This document shows, piece by piece, positions 1 through 10,019 of a DNA stretch of 64,000 bases. The notes beneath the pieces are model-generated. The model ran no database searches, was not told the origin of the DNA, and saw only the letters and a list, made by a program, of their open reading frames with translations. The position numbers were made by a program, and so were the translations under genes. The stretch's first letter is position 1. Each line of letters begins with the position of its first letter. The stretch covers positions 28,316,312 through 28,380,311 of the forward strand of contig CM053336.1 of the NCBI GenBank assembly GCA_028583605.1. The letters are read 5' to 3'. The DNA comes from Dastarcus helophoroides. Taxonomy: Eukaryota; Arthropoda; Insecta; Coleoptera; Bothrideridae.

Positions 1-344
1 TAGTCTTCAATGTTGCACACATAAAATTTATTTTCCAAAAGATTGCTAACCCATAAAACTTTTTCTAATCCTTTTACGTAAATTGTCACATTCGATGCGG
101 CAGTCAAGTTGGCTTGAAAGAAATGCCTTGAGACTCTGCAACTAGTTTCGGTATCCCAACTTAGTTTGTGAAAGTTTCGACTTAACCAGTTGACTTGTTT
201 TCGTTCATTAACACTCAGTCTGGTAAAATCAAACGGCGGTTTAATCAGAAATTGTTGAAACCGATCACTGGTAAACGCCTTAACACTAAAATGAGTATCA
301 TCATTCTTGAATCCTTGCACGTCGCTAACAATTTTTCATTCCAT
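1..344 (-). pseudogene. Unidentified protein of the virus-like cassette, N-terminal part, cut by the window edge
   Basis: On the minus strand a frame opens with ATG at 344, meets a stop two codons later (336-338), and then stays open to the left edge of the window. The translated part has a tryptophan- and aromatic-rich stretch (RKQVNWLSRNFHKLSW) followed by a segment ending in a lysine/glutamate-rich strand. I have the impression of similar uncharacterised insect proteins that sit beside double-jelly-roll-like genes, but I cannot name a function. The early stop suggests a pseudogene. It lies just downstream of the capsid-like gene at 382-1358 in the same orientation, so it is probably part of the same unit. 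Confidence 0.4.
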
Positions 345-381
345 TTTATTCGTCTCAATCTGTCAATTTAACAAACTCGCG

Positions 382-1358
382 TTAAATTAATTTTCGAACT
401 GTTCCCCTCAACGGCTCATACTCGACTATGCGATCGTGAAGCAAGAGGCAATAAGCTGAAGTATTATCTGATATTCCGTTATCATCAGTCTCAAATTCGA
501 TCCGAACATCGACTGGTCCCGATTTGATCGTTTCATTTTGATGAGAACAATCAATGACGACTGTTGGAGCTACATCTGTCAACTTTGGAAAATCCATTAA
601 AGGCTTAAAAGTGGCAGTTCCACAATAGGATTCTTAAAAGCGAGAGTACATGTCATAAAGGACAGCATAACGATTTTAATCGTAAGCAATATTCAAACTG
701 TCATATGGATAGTTTTCCGAATTAAACAATACTTTTAAATTTTTCAATCGACAAGTGTCAAATGTACTCATATCGGCAGATTTCTCATTGTCCTTGGCCG
801 TTTTGTCACACACTGCCCACTATCAAGTTATTGTTTGTTTTAGCTCTAAGTAAAATCAATTCGTGTCTCATGTTGGCGATAATTTTCCGGTAATCTTCAC
901 AAAATCCCAGCAACATTTTCAATGGTATGCAGAAATTAAAGTGTCCGGGTGCAATTTTCTTATCTAAAGTCCATCTCGCTTTATACAACATTTTGCGCTC
1001 ATCTGGACAGAGAGACACGTAATTTTTTAAACAATTTGTGATTCCAACATTTCGAATTCGGTCAATTTCTGCTCCATTTAATTTATAACGAATTTCGTCA
1101 AACAGAAAACAGGCTGCATTGTTGACAAGAGCCAGTTGTCTACCTACCGTTTGATCATTGGTCGTTAATTGTCCTTCAATACACAAAACTTTCACTGGGC
1201 AACAAACATAAATCTTGATTTTGAATAGCTACCCTTATTTGATCGTTGTTTTGAAAAGTTTCAACAAACGGCGAATAGGTGTGATACTCTTTTTTCACAA
1301 TGGCTTCATCAGTGCGAGGCGTTTGAATAATGTTAAAGAGCTCAGCAGACATTTTCAT
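382..1358 (-). pseudogene. Double-jelly-roll-like (putative capsid-related) protein, broken
   Basis: Three minus-strand frames join in order into one protein-like region: 1358-1176 (start MKMSAELFNI), 1195-806, and 597-382 at the C-terminus. The frame changes once near 1190. Stops or shifts occur between about 805 and 598. The fragments carry the phrases IQNQDLCLLPSESF, FNFCIPLKMLLGF and AYCLLLHDRIVEYEP, which I associate with the arthropod double jelly roll-like domain family. Kinship of that family to the double-jelly-roll capsid proteins of Polinton/adintovirus-like elements is plausible, but here it is an inference. Length would be about 300 residues. It cannot be functional as it stands. 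Its start overlaps the end of the upstream frame (1342-1635) by 17 bp, a compact virus-like arrangement. Confidence 0.55.
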
Positions 1359-1635
1359 TTACAGTAAATTGTAGATACCCCAAAAAGCGTCTATTTTCCT
1401 CTCGAAGAAGTGGTAAAACTTTGGGTTGTTTGTTGTAATGTAATGAGAAGGAGCAGAGGAAGGAGAGACGTCCTATTTGCGGTATTGCTGGTGATAAACT
1501 AAAGTTTTTGGATATGTTGCGTCCACATTTTATATTATTGTAATATTCACTTTCTGTTTGCTGTATCTGTCGCTGCCGCCCTTCCACAACTTCTTCTTCT
1601 TCTTCGTGTTCTTGTTTATTTTTATAAATCAACAT
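1342..1635 (-). CDS. Short hypothetical protein between the two capsid-like frames
   Basis: This is a 97-codon frame that starts 7 bp inside the end of the upstream frame (1629-1940) and ends 17 bp inside the start of the double-jelly-roll-like frame. It has a glutamate run near residues 11-16 and no recognisable domain. The tight overlaps on both sides suggest it belongs to the cassette, but the frame could also be fortuitous because its neighbours are damaged. No function is proposed. Confidence 0.3.
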   Translation of the reverse strand: MLIYKNKQEHEEEEEVVEGRQRQIQQTESEYYNNIKCGRNISKNFSLSPAIPQIGRLSFLCSFSLHYNKQPKVLPLLREENRRFLGYLQFTVNENVC

Positions 1636-2025
1636 GGTTTGAGATGTACTCTAAGTGCAGTTGTTTCTCCTCTAAAATTTATTAAATCACCGTCTTGATC
1701 CACAATTATAATGTTAAGTGAGGTAATTCTTTTAACGTTCACCGGCAAATAAATGACAATCTTTGGCACCTCGCTTATTTTATACTCTGGCAGTTCACTG
1801 TAGGAAAACTCATGAAGAGTGTGAACAGATGTGTTGTTGATGTACAATTCAGATATTATGTTGCATTCTATTCTTATTGCATTTACTTTGTTTATATTAA
1901 CAGGAATGTCAGATTCATGTCTTTTATTCGCTTCCAACATACGATTGCTAAAACCTAATAATCTTCCGACAGTACATTTTTTTTTAAGTAAATCGGTTCT
2001 GCCGATTTTATTTCTGCCCTCAAGG
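1629..2025 (-). pseudogene. C-terminal part of a second capsid-like (jelly-roll-type) protein, truncated by a pogo insertion
   Basis: The annotated frame 1940-1629 stays open further upstream on the minus strand to about 2025 (GRLLGFSNRML just before it). There the pogo element starting at 2028 interrupts it. The C-terminal strand contains VDQDGDLINFRGE followed by a short basic strand and a stop. In my memory this ending is typical of uncharacterised insect proteins found with double-jelly-roll-like genes, possibly a minor capsid or penton-type protein. That role is an inference. The N-terminal half is missing from the window, since the far side of the pogo element is a LINE fragment. Confidence 0.45.
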
Positions 2026-2027
2026 TA

Positions 2028-4930
2028 GTGGAGACCGGGAATGGTTGACTAATTTTTTACTAAATGATACATATTTTTCGTGTTTTCATACATACAAACT
2101 ATAAAATCGCATTAATGGATAGAAAAACTATTAAACTAATAAAGAAAAATAAAACCTAGTTCATTATTTAATATCATGATCATGTTTTGATGCATTTTAC
2201 AGAACACCAACTCTTAGTCAACCTACCCCGGTTCCGGGGTAGGTGCCCAGGGTAAGTAGACTTACGTATCAATAAGCGACAAATTATAGGAAGAGTCAAG
2301 AAATAAAAAATATTTTTTCAGTTTAACTGCGCTCTATTTAAAAGCAATTTTAATGAGGTACAGACATCTTTTATGTCTAACAAAACTATCAACTCTTACT
2401 TATAATTCACATTAACTCTCTTTTTTATTTAAACATTTATAACTTATATTAATGTAACAGTTTTAAATTAACTTTTCTTACGCTAGAAATAAAATGCACA
2501 TTTTTTATTGCTCTATCTAAATAACAGTAATTGCTAAATACTTGTATTTTGTACTTATACATTTTTAAATTAAACTCTTCTTCAGTGTCATTTTAAATCA
2601 CATAACAATATTTGTATACCTAAAAATATTAAGAAAAACAGACAAGAAATCAGTCTTCATTATCAGAAATACAATGTTTGCATTCAAAAAACATTAGACA
2701 ACCTTTTACAAATTTGGAATGAGCCCATAACTTACAAGTTATGCACTGAATCCATTCTTCGCCAGAAACACTATTGGCGAAGGAATCAGTGCACTCTAAA
2801 CAAATCGTGCTCTCATCATCCGAATCCACAGCATCATCATTTTCATCGACGGTGTCATTAGCAACATTCATCTCATTAACTTTACCCTTTCCTTTTCCTT
2901 TACCCTTACCTTTGCTCATTCCTTTTTCTATTCTGCTTTTTGTATCTATTTTTTTCTTCTTAAAAGTTTCTCTTTTGTTTTTCAGGAGTGTCTGAATATA
3001 TAGTACTTTTACGTTTCCGAATATTTCGTCTATTAGCTAAAGTGGCGCTGCTTTGGGAAAGGGTCTTATCTCTTCAGGTGTTATTAATGAAGTTGAAGGC
3101 AGATTTACATTGTATACAGATGGGGGTTTTGAGATTTTCTTTTAGTTCCGCGTCATATACAGAATTTAATGTTTCGTCTAAAAGAGAAGGTGACCCATAT
3201 TCTTTACTCAACGATCTTGTAGGAGAGGGCATTGTGATAGTAATCTGTTCCGTTTTTACAGATGAACATTGCAGTGCCAGCGTGTGAGTTACGGTTACAC
3301 TATTGTGATCAGGAATCGGAACCTCTTCGACAATAGACAAACTGTTCGATGCATTGAAAGTCGATGGAACAGTAACTGTGCTCACATCACATGCTGAAGA
3401 ATTACCACTGTCATGGGAATTGAGCACCGGTCTATCTGTCACATAAGAACCACTAAACTTGGAGTCAGGAAAAATGTTTTCATTCAATGGCGAAATTCCG
3501 GATACTCTGAATCCTGATTGAATATTTTCAATTGTAGCAGCCAATGGTAGTGACGTTTTAAGTAGTTCTGGTATGTCATAAATAGTTATAGTTTTTCCCG
3601 GGTGACTAGCTAGCCAGTTGTCACATGCTCGGTTGAAATACTTTTTCAATGGTCCGTACACAGATCTGTCAAGAGGTTGTAGCTTGTGGCTGCAATGTGG
3701 AGGGAAAAATAAAACTGTCACTCCATTCGCTTTAAAGTAATCCAACGCTTCGATGGATAAATGAGAGTCATGGTTGTCCAACAACAAAAGTACAGGTTTT
3801 TCTTTACTGGGTTTAACATGTTGCACGAAATGTTTGGCATACTTTATGAAGTTCTCTTCTTTCATCCAGCCAAACGGATTAGCATCACCTTCACACCCTA
3901 TAGGGCCACCTTTTACAAAATGGGACTTGTAATGTACGCGAGGAAATACAAAAAATGGTGGTACCATACTTCCAAGAGCTGAAACGCCTACTGCAACTGT
4001 CACCAGTGTACCCCTCTCAACAGATGTCATTTTACCCAGACTTTTAATACCTCGTCGAGCTGTTATTCTATTAGGTACTTGCAAGGTTGTAACACCTGTT
4101 TCATCAACGTTCCAGATATCACCAGGACTTAGATTCAAACGTTGGTAAACAGTGGTTAAATTTGCGAAGAACATACTGACGTTATGTTTATTGAATGACG
4201 TAGCTCTTAAAAGACTTGTTGCTTGAGGTGTCCTGATGGATAAAGAAGAATGACGTTTAAGAAACGAGCCCAACCAATGTTCGCCAGCTAACAATTTTGT
4301 TTTCCAAGAATCAGACATAGCTTTGTCATTTTTTATGGCAAACGCATATGCTAATTTTCGAGTCTCATATGGCGTCAATCCATAATAAATATCAGCGCTT
4401 TCTTCAAATAACTTGCTAAAGCTTCTTCTTCTACATCAGTGACTCTTGTCTATTTTTAATATATCCCACTGAGTCCAAGGTTAGTTCTGCTTTCGTCAAC
4501 TTCGGATTACGTTCAAATTTCTCCTTTAATTTCGTTACATAACGATGTAATGTCTTATAGGGAATGTCATATTGTTTTGCTGTTGCATTAATGCTTTTAT
4601 TGTCAAAAACGATTTGATGACAAGCTCTTTGTACGACATCATTCGGTGTACCAGCTCGTTCAGTCGTTCTTTTATAGGTCCTCATTATACTGTAATAAAA
4701 CAATGAATATAAGAATCGAATAAAAGATTAATTTCGGAGATTTTTAAACTTCAAATTTTATTGGGGTAGGTTGACTAACTGTTCAACCAACCCTGAAAGA
4801 ATTTAGTCTACCAACCCCAGACGCTATTTTAAATTTCGATGGCATAGATAACCTAAACGCTTCTATCAACTTAAGAAATCATATATGAAATATGATTAAT
4901 ATGGACTCATGAAACACACTGACTAATAGC
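2028..4930 (-). mobile_element. pogo-family DNA transposon (family A), copy 1, right end missing
   Basis: The left terminus begins right after a TA at 2026-2027 with GTGGAGACCGGGAATGGTTG, matching the left terminus of the complete copy at 55220. The two copies are collinear and nearly identical by eye up to 4930. There copy 1 stops and a LINE tail begins, so about 250 bp including the right inverted repeat are missing. The transposase lies on the minus strand. TA target use and the jerky-like transposase place it in the pogo group of Tc1/mariner. Confidence 0.85.
2650..4685 (-). pseudogene. pogo/jerky-like transposase, family A copy 1, frameshifted
   Basis: The protein comes in three blocks. 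The N-terminal Psq-type helix-turn-helix starts at MRTYKRTTERAG (4685, just after a TTTTATTACAG acceptor-like string). The DDE_1 catalytic core (4378-3074) has NVDETG, LLLLDNHDSH and KLQPLD carrying the three acidic residues. The C-terminal block (2919-2650) has a lysine/glycine repeat, an acidic stretch and a C4HC3-like zinc finger (CLECTDSF, CITCKLWAH, CKHC). Indels near 4400-4430 and between 3074 and 2919 break the frame. The catalytic core looks complete, so the damage is recent or light. Confidence 0.8.
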
Positions 4931-5805
4931 ATTTCATTTTCATTTCATTTCATTTTTTGAAGATAACCAAGGACCAGTTCGTTTCACCAAACTTATGGTT
5001 TAATATTATTGGTCGTATATTAGATGCATCGTAGTTGCCCATTATCATTACTTTGGATTTGTTCGTGTTAATTAGCAATGTATTTGTTTGTAACCAGTGA
5101 CTCATTGAATCTAGTACTAGGTTCATTTTATCAAGAGCACTGTCAATTTATCATCAAGCACATTAACAAGGGTATCATCTGCAAAAAGGTTTAGGAATGT
5201 ATTTGGATCACTAATAACATTATTCATGTCATTGATATACAATATGGCCCCAGGATCGTCCGTTGTGGAACTTCATAAGTGTTGTAGACAGAATTAGAGG
5301 AAAATCCATCATTCGTTGTTCTCTGACTTCTACCAAATAGATATGAACTAAACCATTGTACTGTAGAATCATGAAAGCCCATATTTTCCAGTTTTACTAG
5401 AAGAATCGATCTATCAATAGTTTAGAAAGCACGTTTTAAGTCGAGGAATGTCGCAATGGCTACACAATTATTATTGTCCAACCGTTTTTACCATTTTGAT
5501 GCTACTAATTGCAGAGAAGATTCACAGAAGCGTTTGTCACGAAAACCCGATTGCTGTTCAATTAAAATATTGTTGGAGTTTATGCAATTAATAAGTTGAG
5601 TGTATATTAATGATACAAACACTTTTTTAAAGTATGGCATAGTATTAACAGGTTTGTAATCACTAGGTTGCATTGAATTCGGTACTTTTTGTTTAGGGAA
5701 AATTAATGATATTTTCCAACGTATTGGGAAAGTGGTATTAGAAATTGATTTATTGTATATATCGGTCAATTTGTAAGTAATACATACGGCATAAAACAAA
5801 TATTA
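4931..5805 (-). pseudogene. Non-LTR retrotransposon (LINE) reverse transcriptase fragment
   Basis: Minus-strand translation across shifted frames gives RT landmarks in order: a FPIRWKISLIFP segment, QQSGFR near 5550, DLKRAF near 5440, and the catalytic FADD at 5174-5185. The 3' end on the minus strand is a short microsatellite of AAATG-type units (4931-4960). That is a tail form seen in several LINE groups, and it abuts the truncated pogo copy exactly. Several stops and shifts make it a 5'-truncated dead copy. The clade (Jockey/CR1-like) is not certain. Confidence 0.75.
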
Positions 5806-5807
5806 TT

Positions 5808-7165
5808 GAAACTTTAACATTACATTTCTTGAATAGAGAAATTTTTCTTTGGATAAAGATTTTGTGAATATGTCAGCTAACTGCACCTAGCAGGACAATG
5901 TTTAATTTTAATAATACCTTCATTGGCTTCTCATGAATGAAACAATATCGGACATCTATATATTAACTTCTCTTATTTAACACACCATTTTTAATCAAAT
6001 TTATCGCACCTAAATTGTCAACATTCAGGAGAATATCAATGTCGGTGTTTGTTATTTCTTCAATTAACAACTTTAAATAAAGAAGTTCTTTCACACAATC
6101 AGCTGCTGCAATAAATTCAGCTTCTGTACTCGACAAGGCAATAATTGGTTGTCTTCGAAAACACCAGGAGATCGGATCTACACAAAAGAAAATCATATAC
6201 CCTGTTGTACTCCTCCTGTTCCCTGTATCTCCGGCATAATCAGAATCTGAGAAGGCACTTAGAATATTGATTTCTGCGTCTTTCTCATAGTGGATATGGT
6301 TCTTCATATGTTCCTTCAAATATCGAAGAGTCCTTTTCACATTGGCAATATCTCGTTTACTGGGTTCGTTTAACTTGCGACTTTCGAAACCCACTGCGTA
6401 GAAAAGATCTGGACGAGTTTTATTTGACAGAGTAAACTGCCAACTGCTTCTCGGTACAGATAATCGAGATTTCGTTTTACATCTGGAGTTACGTCATTCG
6501 TCATAATAGGAGTCGCTGTTGGATTCGCCTCAGGCATGTTAAATTTCTCTAACGTATGCTTCACATAATTTTCTTGCTTCAGCTGAATTCCATTTTAATT
6601 TTTGTTTACTTCAACACCTAAAAATGTGGACGGACTGTGGTCAATTTTAATTTGAAATTCTTCTTTCAATTTTCTTAGTAAGTTTCCAGGTTCTTCTTTG
6701 TCCTTTCCAATCAGTATGCCATCATTAACGTAAATTCCAAGAATGATTTCATTGTTTTAAGATGTGTAAATACATTTTTCAGATGTTGTTGCGAACAAAC
6801 CCAATTTCTTCAATACGATGGTGAATTTCTCATTCCATTTAAGCGGAGCTTATTTCAAACCATACAGAGTCTTGTTGAGTTTGCAGATTTTATTTTGTTT
6901 CTTATTATAACCTTCTGGCAAAGCCATGTAGATTTCTTCATCATTTAATTCGCCATATAAGAAGGCTGTCTTGATGTCAAATCCATAAATTTCATAATTT
7001 CTTGCTGCTGCTATAGCGAAGAGGATTCTTAAGGAGCTACTGCTGATAACTGGTCTGAAAGTTTCTTGATGGTCAATTCTTGATTCTTGTTCAAAACCTT
7101 GGATTACAAGACGGGCCTTGTATCGATTTTCATCCTTAATTCTGAATACCCACTAGCTTGATAAA
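5808..7165 (-). pseudogene. Ty1/Copia retrotransposon pol fragment (RT to RNase H)
   Basis: Minus-strand frames, broken by stops and indels, give a Copia RT (about 7150-6400) with FLYGELNDEEIYM and a following LNKTLYGLK-like segment. The best-preserved part is the RNase H at 6394-5963, with SDSDYAGD, STTGY, SWCFRRQP and ALSSTEAEF. The C-terminal AD-TK region can be followed to about 5810. No LTR, integrase or gag is visible. The fragment adjoins the LINE fragment at 5805, so one of them was truncated by the other's insertion or by deletion. Confidence 0.85.
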
Positions 7166-7301
7166 ATATTCTTATTTTCAGCAAAAATTATGACAAGGAT
7201 GGCAAACCTGACACGTCAAATTCATTATTTGTTAGAGCAAGTGTGTATTTTTAATTTTTCTTGGTTTCAGAGAACAAGATTTTTATGTTTAACATCACAT
7301 C

Positions 7302-7403
7302 TGTTTAACATCACGTTTTAAATTGTCATAGTTCTTAGGTTTTTTACTTTTAATAAAATTAGTATTGATCGAATCGTCGTATCAATTACTCGAATCCTAA
7401 ACA
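7302..7403 (+). repeat. 102-bp LTR-like unit A (TGTTTA...TAAACA)
   Basis: The unit begins TGTTTAACATCAC and ends CGAATCCTAAACA, so it has TG...CA termini like an LTR. It is followed directly by TGGTCCTTCGAGCC, which looks like a primer-binding site. The same 102 bp recurs in inverse orientation at 8612-8713 with four mismatches. A further partial copy of its first 16 bases lies just upstream (7286-7301). Confidence 0.6.
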
Positions 7404-7417
7404 TGGTCCTTCGAGCC
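7404..7417 (+). promoter_or_regulatory. Putative retrotransposon primer-binding site
   Basis: TGGTCCTTCGAGCC follows the CA end of the LTR-like unit with one base of spacing. TGG start and position are as expected for a tRNA-primed LTR element. The matching tRNA was not determined. Confidence 0.4.
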
Positions 7418-7516
7418 AAAATTTAAGCCGTGGACAAAATACCCAAGAATTGTAAAGAAAAGTGACCGGGAAAGTGAAGTGAAGTCATTCATTTGTCTTA
7501 AAACGAAACTTTTTTT

Positions 7517-8605
7517 ATGGAAGATTTACCAACTTCCATAAAGACAGAAATTGAACTTGGAGAAGAAATCTCCAAAAAATATAAGAATCTTAAAAAAGAT
7601 TCAAACACAAAAAAAGGGGAAACAAAAGACATTCCACTATGGGAGTCATCAGTAGGAAAATGTCAGAAAAACTAATCGAACAAGCAGTAAACGTTGAAGC
7701 ACTTCAAGAAGAAATGGACTTTGCCAAAAATGTGACGCATGGATGGAAGTATGTTCAAGGAAATATAAAAGAACTATGGGCAGTAGTAAATGAAGGAGAC
7801 CTACAATTGAGGGTGCATCCCGAGGCAAACGACGAAATAAAATATTTCAAAGAACAGTGGCACAAAAAGATATCGCTGCAAGTAAGAGATATCTTGTTTA
7901 AATTAAATGAGAAAATAGAAGACGAGTCAGCTAGAAACACAGAAACATCAACAATTACAACTCCGATAGACCCTCAAGTCTTATACCATGAAGGGCCCAC
8001 GTATAAAGAGGTCCAAAATTATGTACATACTTTGGCAAATGGCATGAAGGAAATTGTGAAGAAAACGAGTGAAGACCAAAGTAAAGAAAAGAAATTAGTA
8101 GAGGAACTAGAAGCTAATTTACAAATAGACCATTACCAGCTGGAAGAAATGGGATGGATTAAAAGTGAAATTGAAAAGCACATTTCCGAAATGCAAAGAA
8201 GAGAAAAATTAAGGAAAAGTACAACTTCAATTTTAGGAGGACTAACATATCATTGGACAGCTATCCAAACCGTGAAGAGAGAAGAGGTTCCTGCATTCTG
8301 CGACTCTTCTCAAAATGCGAGAGGGGCAGTCATTTATCAAAAAGTGCAACCTGAAAGAAGGAAGGAGAAAGGTACACAGATAACTGCAACGTTAGATTGG
8401 CCTTCAAAAAGGAGAAAAGACGCGCCTGATGAAAAAGAAGAGTTGGTTAGAATTCTCACTCTAAAGAGATCAGGAGGGGTGGTATTACAAAGATCCACTT
8501 TAAAATGCATAAGGAAGAAAAGGCAACAACACCGACAAGGCACAAGGCAAGAAATGTTACAAGTGACTGAATGTGTTGGGTCGATGGCGAAAATTATTGC
8601 AAGGC
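7517..8605 (+). pseudogene. Internally deleted BEL/Pao retrotransposon polyprotein (gag joined to pol remnants)
   Basis: A first ATG at 7517 opens a lysine-rich 50-codon frame. A shift leads to a long frame from 7639. Its first ~200 residues are charged and coiled-coil-like, as in a gag. At about 8280 the frame jumps to FCDSSQNARGAVIY, which resembles the BEL/Pao RNase H start. From about 8440 it continues with LVRILTLKRSGGVVLQRS, which resembles the domain of unknown function at the end of Pao integrases. Protease, RT and integrase core are absent. I read this as a deletion derivative that kept an open frame by chance. The open frame runs on into the inverted LTR-like unit. Confidence 0.55.
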
Positions 8606-8611
8606 TCACCA

Positions 8612-8713
8612 TGTTTAGGATTCGAGTAATTGAAACGACGATTCGATCAATACTAATTTTATTAAAAGTCAAAAACCTAAGAACTATGACAACTTAAAAT
8701 GTGATGTTAAACA
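8612..8713 (-). repeat. 102-bp LTR-like unit B, inverse copy of unit A
   Basis: This is the reverse complement of 7302-7403 with four substitutions. Beyond its inner end the minus strand reads TGGTGAGCC, a shortened echo of the TGGTCCTTCGAGCC that follows unit A. Homology between the two arms therefore includes the LTR/primer-site junction. An LTR element should have direct, not inverted, flanking repeats. Confidence 0.6.
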
Positions 8714-9288
8714 AGTTTCAAGTAATTAATCTTATAATCATATAACATGCATATGTGTACAAATGCATCGGTTGGTGGTCGCTGGTTTTACCGTTCTGTT
8801 GAGCTTTGCAATAATTTTCATAAACCTGATTAATGAGAATTTGTTAAATTTTAAACAATTACATGAAGAAATCAAAACAATTGAGGAATTTGGAAAACAA
8901 TTAAGTGTGTCAGGTTGAATGACACCTTACAAATAAAGATACAAATGATTTAAAATCTGTTTAATAGAAGATTAAACATATTGCCGCCTCGACAAGTTTA
9001 AAGATCTATTCAAACGCTCAGCTCAGCAGAAATTTCTCATCCAAAGCCGTGGATTGTCGAGCTTCTGGTGTCCTGGGGCATTGTCACTATAACAAATCCT
9101 GACAACAGTATTGTGCTCCTTTACTTATTTATAATGTTAGTAAACATAACTGACCTATTTTACATATTGTAGGTTAGTAGATTTAATTGTTTAATCCCTT
9201 AATTATAAAACCCAATTACAAAAAACAAAAACCCTTTTAATTATATATTTAAATGAACTTAACTTTATTTTTTTTCTAGCCCATTATC
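8714..9288. other. Interval with no recognised gene; one small membrane-type ORF
   Basis: A 51-codon plus-strand frame at 8763-8918 encodes a short peptide with one hydrophobic segment (GFTVLLSFAIIFINL) and a charged tail. It could be the remnant of an envelope-type protein from the neighbouring BEL elements or chance. Nothing else is recognised. The 3' LTR of the minus-strand BEL element would be expected here, but I could not define its ends. Confidence 0.25.
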
Positions 9289-9916
9289 TCATGGTAGCTG
9301 ATGTCTGCCAGCGGATCCCGATTGACTTGGTTGAGGGGCCTCATCTTGAGCTCCTCTTTCCTCTGGAGCTGCTAGCTGTTGTGAATTCTTCTTCTTTTTC
9401 TTGTAGTTTGTCACCACCTTCCTTATTGCATATGCAATAAATGTTATTATCGCTATTATGGTTACGGTTGTGACCAAACTAGTAATAGTTGAGTGATGGA
9501 TCACCGTTTTGGAATGACTGCTCTTGAGCAGTCAAATCGGTTAGGTCATTAAATGGTTTCATTTCCGATTCCTTATCCTTCAGTGGCTGCCTCGCGATAT
9601 ATTTTTTTGACATAGTCAAATTTACCGCCACGGACTTGATGAATCCGGCCACCACTGGTAATCTTTGTAGTCGTTTTGGAGTGAATGTCGTCTTCTTGGT
9701 TGAAATTATACAGTTCTGAGATATCGAAATTATTCCCGTCACGTTTATTACTGTTTCTTCTCTTACTCCATTGCATATGATTACTATTTTTTTTTTGTTT
9801 TTGTGAAATAAACATCCAAGAGTTTTTGGTATATAGCTTTTTTCAAATGATTGAATTGATTTCGTTTTTACTAACTGGACATGAGTTGTTTCCTTCTCTG
9901 CTATACAATTCATCAA
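9289..9916 (-). pseudogene. BEL/Pao envelope-like protein, C-terminal half with membrane anchor
   Basis: Two overlapping minus-strand frames (9916-9479 and 9504-9289) continue the env-like protein whose front lies in 10020-11351. The first has several cysteines and ends before a frame change near 9490. The second has a strong transmembrane segment (VTTVTIIAIITFIAYAI), then a basic stop-transfer stretch and a polar tail. This is the layout of a type I viral fusion protein end. A frame break also separates it from the upstream part (about 9917-10020). It is non-functional as read. Errantivirus/semotivirus-like env genes are known in insect retrotransposons. Confidence 0.6.
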
Positions 9917-10019
9917 TTATACAGTTTGGATAATTCTCAATGCTTCTGATTAGAGATGGAGAGCAACGGTATAAGTTATTTTGTAAACTTATACTTGACT
10001 TTAGTTCTGTGTCAGATAT

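Noticed and set aside
8337..8672. Minus-strand frame with a cysteine-rich hydrophobic stretch
   Set aside because: It is antisense to the BEL/Pao-like frame and runs into the inverted LTR-like unit.
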